Below, in pieces: positions 59,675 through 64,000 of a stretch of 64,000 nucleotides of DNA (position 1 is the first letter of the stretch; every line of letters starts with the position of its first letter). This DNA is from Rhizobium leguminosarum bv. trifolii WSM1325. Its GTDB lineage: Bacteria; Pseudomonadota; Alphaproteobacteria; Rhizobiales; Rhizobiaceae. The notes under the pieces are model-generated. The model searched no databases. It worked only from the letters and a program-made list of their open reading frames with translations, and was not told the DNA's origin. Made by a program: the position numbers and the translations under genes. The stretch lies in the NCBI GenBank assembly GCA_000023185.1, contig CP001627.1, positions 230,783 through 294,782 on the forward strand, read 5' to 3'.

Positions 59675-62600
59675 GGCTGAGTTCCCTGCGTTTTGACGAT
59701 GACGAATTCCCGAGCCAGAACAGGATCGGGAATGAACAGACGCGGCGTTTGGGCAACATTTTCGACCTCATCGAAGAAGGTGGACCGCTTTGCATCTTCC
59801 TCATATGTGATTGCCGGCACGGGCATACTGGCCATCTCCCTCTCCTGGTCCTGCTCCTTGGGTGATTGGATTTGCGCGAAACTCAGCCATTCGCCAATGG
59901 TGACATATCCATCTTTGTTATCATCTGCCTGCGGTCCAAGGCCTGGTTCGAACAGAACGTAGGAGAACAGTCCATGACCCAGTCGTTGCAGTTCGCGCGC
60001 GGATTGCCGGCTTTGTGATGCGCTGATCAAGAACATCGCCTTGTCATAGGCGAGCTGCGCCAACGAGCGCCCGGCAAGCGGACCAGCACGCTTATCGAGC
60101 TTGTCAAGGGTCTGGCCGGACTCACACGCGTCGATAATCAAAACCGTACGGTCCGCCTTTAAAGGGGTCAAAACATCGCGCAACGCGCTGGCCGAAACAG
60201 TGCCCTCGGTCTTGTCGCTTCCGACCAGACCGTCAGACGCGATCAACCGATAGTCTCCCGCAAAACCGCCACCATGGCCGGCAAAGAAAAAGAAAACGGC
60301 GTCGGACGGCGTGCTTGCAAGCAAGCCCGAAAGCGGACCGCTTGCGACCGGCTCGCGGCTCCCAGCCAAAATTTGCAAACCACTGAGAATTGTCGACGCG
60401 GTCGCCTGCTCGTCAAGCAGCGAAACGGGCACGATACGGGTGTAGTTGCCAGTCGATTTAAGGGTGGCTTCAAGCTTGGCTGCCGCAAGACGGGCATCGG
60501 CCTTAGCATAACGGAGCTTGTAGCCTTCTTGGTAGCTATCGATCCCCACCACGACGACGAAGGCGGTCCTATCACGGCGGAGGCTGTCACTACCATAGAT
60601 GTGGAGTTCCGCCTCTTGACTGCGCAGGCCCGAATTCGAAAAGCAATAGACGCTCAGGACATTGTCTCCGTCGCTCAGCGGAATTTTTGATGAAAATTGC
60701 GCTTTGCCAGCGTTCAGTATCGGGCGGCTCGAGGCCACGAGGCGACGATTTCGAAAAACTCGACATTCTTGGACACCGTCTCCGAGATCGGCGACCTCAG
60801 ACACGAGGTCGACATTGGCGTCTTCCCCGATCTTCTGCCCAATGACTTGACTATTTTGTCGGTTCGGCGCGATCACCTCCCAGGTTATCTGCTTGCCGCT
60901 CGCATCTACCCGCTCGTCCGAAACCAGGCTTGAGGTCGTCGACATCGGTGGCGCGGCATCCCGGAGGTAGTTCGATACCGGCGAGATGATCTGGACAGAC
61001 GGAGGACGGGCGGACAGAGCCGGCGATCGCGGCGCTGCCGCATCAACGGCGCCATCTGCTATGATCAGTGACAAAAGCTGCGGTCGAAACCACGTGTCAA
61101 ACAGAACAGAAGGCTCTTCGGCGCTCAACCGCGTCGAAGCACGCGTGCCACGGATATTTGCCCAAGCGGCATAGCTTCCATCGAAATATCCATCACTGGA
61201 TTTCACGAGCCAGCCACGACGATCAGCGCCCAGCAATTCCCCCTTGGCATGGCCATCGCTGATCCTGTGAAAGGCGATGCGGCCATTGTTGGATCCGATC
61301 GCCACCGTCACGCCGTCTGGCGAAACAGCTATCGAGGAAATTGCCCCGCCAGCATAAAACTCGAGAGGCGTACTCTGTTCGCCGCTCCAAATGCGCACAG
61401 CGCCGGTGCGCTGGGCAAGGACGCCGAGAGATAAATCGCGCCGCCACGCTACAAGGTCATTGTTGCCACCGGCGCCCTCCGGAGGTGTTACAGATATCGG
61501 AGACGACCAACTCAGTGTAGCCATGTCACCCCCGGCCCGGAAGACTGGTACGCCCTCCGTTTTGGTGGACAGGGGAGTGATGATGCCCGTCATAAGGTCG
61601 ACATCGGCGGTGCCTTCAAATCCTCGCACCACCACATGGTCGCCCTGTGGCTTGATCGCGACTGAAATTGCGGAAACATTTCCCAAAGCAATCTGGCGGG
61701 TCTCGAATGTCTCCGCCATGACCACGGTGATATTGTGATAGGAATGAATCACCGCAACCGAGCCACTACTGACGACCGCGTTTGGGCTATCAACGGAAAA
61801 TGAACGAAGAACCGTCCCCGTCGTCACGTTGACGATTTCTGCCTTTCCGCTCTTGTGCACCAGCATCAGCGCCTCAGTGCCGACAAAGGCCAGCCCGACA
61901 ATACCGTCCTTGTTGATCTCGGGAGACTTCGTCTGCCCCTCTCCGGTGCGGTAGGTGGCGCTGACATGTTTTTGCTGTTCGACATCGCTGAAACCAAGCT
62001 CGGGCGGTGTCGTTACGACATTCAACGGGTCTAGGACCCGGTAAAAATTCGAGGTCGGTTCCCAGATGAGCGCGCCGCCACCTTCAAGGCCTGCCGCAAG
62101 GTAGCGACCCGTGGCACTGAAGCCGAGAGCGGTGATCGCGTCGGCCTCCTGTCCCAAATCGTCCAAGCGAACCGGTGCCTTAAAATCAACACGCTGAATG
62201 CGACCGTTGGCTTGGCCAAGAAGAGCGCTATCCCCCCCATCGGCCATCAGTGTAAGCGGACTGTGACCTGCCGTATAGGTCTTGAGGGTCCAATCCCCTG
62301 GGTTCAGCCGGTAGATCATGTTTTGGCCGACGAACGTTGAGCTAAAATGGCCTCCGGCGACGACGGCGCCGTCTTCGGCAAAATAGATAAATTCCGGCGA
62401 ATTCATCAAAGGTTGCGACCCGACAACGGTCCCATCAGGCAGCTGACGAACGACAACTTCTCTGTCGCCAACCTCCGCCAAGAGTTTCCTGTCTTGCGAA
62501 ACCGCCAAGACGCCCTTGGCCGATGACGCGAAAGATCGTGTTTGGCCAGTTAATAGATTGAGCAAAACCACCGCGCCATTGCGCCGAAACACCAGCGTAT

Positions 62601-63180
62601 CGTCGTCTGCGAACGCCGCCTGCATGCTGCCATCCTGGATTTCGATCGTTGCTTCTAACGTGCCGGTCTCGGCGTCCCATATCGACAGCAGCGAATAGGC
62701 AGCAGAGGTCAGCCATCTTCCGTGCGGGGAAAAAACAAGTCTCCCCGCCTGTCCCCGGAAGGATCGAACAATCCGATTGTTGGAAAGATCCAGAATCTGG
62801 ATGTCAGCATCTCCGCCTACGAGTGTGGCGTATGCCGAGTTGTCGTTTATGACGGCAATCGCGACGTTTTCCGAGTTTGAAGGATCGACTGCCAGCCCTG
62901 CAACGGCCATTGCGCCAGGCGTCACATATTCGCTGATCAACAAGCCGGTCGCGGCTTCCCAGGTCTTCACACGCCCGTCCGTCCCAGCCGTGACGATCAG
63001 CCCGGTGCCAGCAATCCTGCCTGCTCCGACAATCTGCTTCAAATGAGAAATGGGGAGGTAAGCCAAAGGCCTGTCGTCGGCGGCGAGCCCCGGTCGCAAG
63101 AAGAGACCGAGGAGTAAAACAATGAGAAGAAATACGCATAATCCGGTTTGCTGTTTCAAGGCAGGCGCTCCTCTATCCAT
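59671..63180 (-). CDS. WD40-repeat/caspase fusion with EF-hand, exported
   Basis: Protein of 1169 residues. The N-terminal hydrophobic segment (GLCVFLLIVLLLGLFLRPGL) is a signal peptide or anchor. WD40-type beta-propeller repeats fill about 40-700 (TAGTDGRVKTWEAATG, FSATGRYLAAGLEGGGALIW, VSPDGVTVAIGSNNGRIAFH). A linker follows. The caspase domain covers about 875-1130, with H969 in FFFFAGHGGG and C1019 in LIIDACESGQT. Inside its C-terminal part, residues 1086-1097 (DDNKDGYVTIGE) form a canonical 12-residue EF-hand loop. The start at 63180 overlaps the previous gene by 25 bases; the frame stays open to 63258. Confidence 0.88.
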   Translation of the reverse strand: MDRGAPALKQQTGLCVFLLIVLLLGLFLRPGLAADDRPLAYLPISHLKQIVGAGRIAGTGLIVTAGTDGRVKTWEAATGLLISEYVTPGAMAVAGLAVDPSNSENVAIAVINDNSAYATLVGGDADIQILDLSNNRIVRSFRGQAGRLVFSPHGRWLTSAAYSLLSIWDAETGTLEATIEIQDGSMQAAFADDDTLVFRRNGAVVLLNLLTGQTRSFASSAKGVLAVSQDRKLLAEVGDREVVVRQLPDGTVVGSQPLMNSPEFIYFAEDGAVVAGGHFSSTFVGQNMIYRLNPGDWTLKTYTAGHSPLTLMADGGDSALLGQANGRIQRVDFKAPVRLDDLGQEADAITALGFSATGRYLAAGLEGGGALIWEPTSNFYRVLDPLNVVTTPPELGFSDVEQQKHVSATYRTGEGQTKSPEINKDGIVGLAFVGTEALMLVHKSGKAEIVNVTTGTVLRSFSVDSPNAVVSSGSVAVIHSYHNITVVMAETFETRQIALGNVSAISVAIKPQGDHVVVRGFEGTADVDLMTGIITPLSTKTEGVPVFRAGGDMATLSWSSPISVTPPEGAGGNNDLVAWRRDLSLGVLAQRTGAVRIWSGEQSTPLEFYAGGAISSIAVSPDGVTVAIGSNNGRIAFHRISDGHAKGELLGADRRGWLVKSSDGYFDGSYAAWANIRGTRASTRLSAEEPSVLFDTWFRPQLLSLIIADGAVDAAAPRSPALSARPPSVQIISPVSNYLRDAAPPMSTTSSLVSDERVDASGKQITWEVIAPNRQNSQVIGQKIGEDANVDLVSEVADLGDGVQECRVFRNRRLVASSRPILNAGKAQFSSKIPLSDGDNVLSVYCFSNSGLRSQEAELHIYGSDSLRRDRTAFVVVVGIDSYQEGYKLRYAKADARLAAAKLEATLKSTGNYTRIVPVSLLDEQATASTILSGLQILAGSREPVASGPLSGLLASTPSDAVFFFFAGHGGGFAGDYRLIASDGLVGSDKTEGTVSASALRDVLTPLKADRTVLIIDACESGQTLDKLDKRAGPLAGRSLAQLAYDKAMFLISASQSRQSARELQRLGHGLFSYVLFEPGLGPQADDNKDGYVTIGEWLSFAQIQSPKEQDQEREMASMPVPAITYEEDAKRSTFFDEVENVAQTPRLFIPDPVLAREFVIVKTQGTQP

Positions 63181-64000
63181 CGTCCACCTTGAAAGGCAAA
63201 GCGGCGTGCGCCATCGGCCGTGCTCACGACGATCTGCCCCTGATCGATCTCGACGCAACAGGACTGGCCAGAAGCATCTTCACCGTCTGTCTGATCGGAG
63301 GCGAGCCGCGCCTGCCAGCGCCAGGCACCCCCGGCCCTTCGAAAAACCTCGATCCGTCCAGGACCTGTCGGGCCAGCGTCGCCAAGGCTTAGACCACCAT
63401 TCGTCCACACAAGCAGATCGTCTTCGACGGCAATCTGTCCAGAGAAGGTGCGCATTGCGGGCGGAGTGAAAATCACCTCAACTGGTGATAAAGGCTTTGC
63501 CACATCGAAGACGCGAATGGCGCCGTCCCCGCCCACAAAGACTTGGGTATCCGTCATGGCGACACTTTGCGCGCCGGTTTCGACCAGCTGCAAAGGATCA
63601 TTTTCCGGGCTCTGCAGATCAAAAAGGTAGACCCTGCCAGAGCGGCCCTCAAGTACGACAAGCCGCCGCCCAGCCGAACGAACCTCCGCTCCGAAACGGC
63701 CATAGGCCACGGGGTGCGGAGAGCGCAGGCAGATCGTTCCTGCCTGGCCCCGCTGCTCAATACGGACCGCACCGGATCGTCGCACCGCTGCCTTGTGAGA
63801 CCACGACGCCGCTCCAGCCTCCCAGACGGCGAGTGCAGCGGTGTCGGGTTGACCATAATCCAGGTCCGGAAGCCCAAAAAAATTCGAACCATCAGCGGTT
63901 GAACGCACACGCGGATCGACGCCCTCTCCCGATCCCATCGGGCAAAGCTGTTGCGCAGCTGCGGACGTGGCGCAACTGGCAAGGGCCAAGAACACTAAAG
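63156..64000 (-). CDS. Exported propeller-like protein, partial at right edge
   Basis: About 280 residues are visible; the start is at or just beyond the edge. The N-terminus LVFLALASC-ATSAAAQ can be read as a lipobox or a signal peptide with cleavage after AAA. The mature part consists of short beta-strand repeats (RLVVLEGRSGRVYLFDLQSP, TDTQVFVGGDGAIRVFDVAK, IDQGQIVVSTADGARRFAFQ), suggesting a beta-propeller, with paired Cys (SCCVEID). It overlaps the WD40-caspase gene, so it is the first seen gene of this operon. Function unknown. Confidence 0.7.
   Translation of the reverse strand, partial: LVFLALASCATSAAAQQLCPMGSGEGVDPRVRSTADGSNFFGLPDLDYGQPDTAALAVWEAGAASWSHKAAVRRSGAVRIEQRGQAGTICLRSPHPVAYGRFGAEVRSAGRRLVVLEGRSGRVYLFDLQSPENDPLQLVETGAQSVAMTDTQVFVGGDGAIRVFDVAKPLSPVEVIFTPPAMRTFSGQIAVEDDLLVWTNGGLSLGDAGPTGPGRIEVFRRAGGAWRWQARLASDQTDGEDASGQSCCVEIDQGQIVVSTADGARRFAFQGGRWIEERLP

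Overview
The window looks like part of a large plasmid or chromid of a Rhizobium-type alphaproteobacterium. It is GC-rich and dense in ABC sugar importers with LacI/GntR regulators. It also carries a Ti-type TraA relaxase, an RSF1010/Ti-type oriT nic sequence and a TraG coupling protein. No rRNA, tRNA, CRISPR array or complete insertion sequence was seen.

Layout. 1-1.7 kb: a two-component system (the kinase runs off the left edge), then about 0.9 kb of non-coding DNA with two copies of a phased TTAAC-type array. 2.65-3.4 kb: a four-helix membrane protein. 3.5-15.5 kb: a probable plant cell-wall glycopeptide locus with two proline-specific peptidases, a FCD-type GntR regulator, a DapA-family lyase/deaminase of the hydroxyproline type, a GH127 beta-L-arabinofuranosidase inside an ABC importer operon, and a LacI regulator. 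Three promoter regions here share a TGTCGACA palindrome. 15.5-23.2 kb: a second sugar locus with a LacI regulator divergent from a GH78 alpha-L-rhamnosidase and its own ABC importer; a 30-bp inverted repeat lies between them.

23.3-24.9 kb is a decayed strip holding a FitA-type antitoxin with a frameshifted PIN toxin and the wreck of a GMC oxidoreductase. 24.9-36.3 kb is a 12-gene minus-strand operon: DUF1185 protein, alpha/beta hydrolase, flavin reductase, luciferase-like monooxygenase, two aldehyde dehydrogenases, NIPSNAP protein, spermidine-type ABC importer and a PhnD-like protein. It starts at a perfect 20-bp palindrome and is probably controlled by the GntR gene at 36.7-37.4 kb. The enzyme set suggests oxidative ring opening of a nitrogen compound ending at succinate. 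37.6-41.4 kb: an FAD/NAD(P)-binding protein and two more toxin-antitoxin loci (Phd/ParE and AbiE), again with intact antitoxin and broken toxin.

41.7-48.6 kb is the conjugation block: traA, oriT, a TraC/TraD-like gene, traG, a WGR protein and an ArdC-type antirestriction protein. 48.9-50.1 kb: a LysR gene and a small XRE controller with its own inverted repeat. 50.3-64 kb, almost all on the minus strand, is the least familiar part: a toxin-tail/ankyrin pair, a two-domain peptidoglycan hydrolase (lysozyme-like plus M15), a lipoprotein, a 3-TM protein, another lysozyme-like protein, and a coupled operon of secreted caspase-fold proteins. One of these is a WD40-caspase fusion of about 1170 residues with a canonical EF-hand loop. 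This last region is the best candidate for an undescribed envelope-localised effector system.
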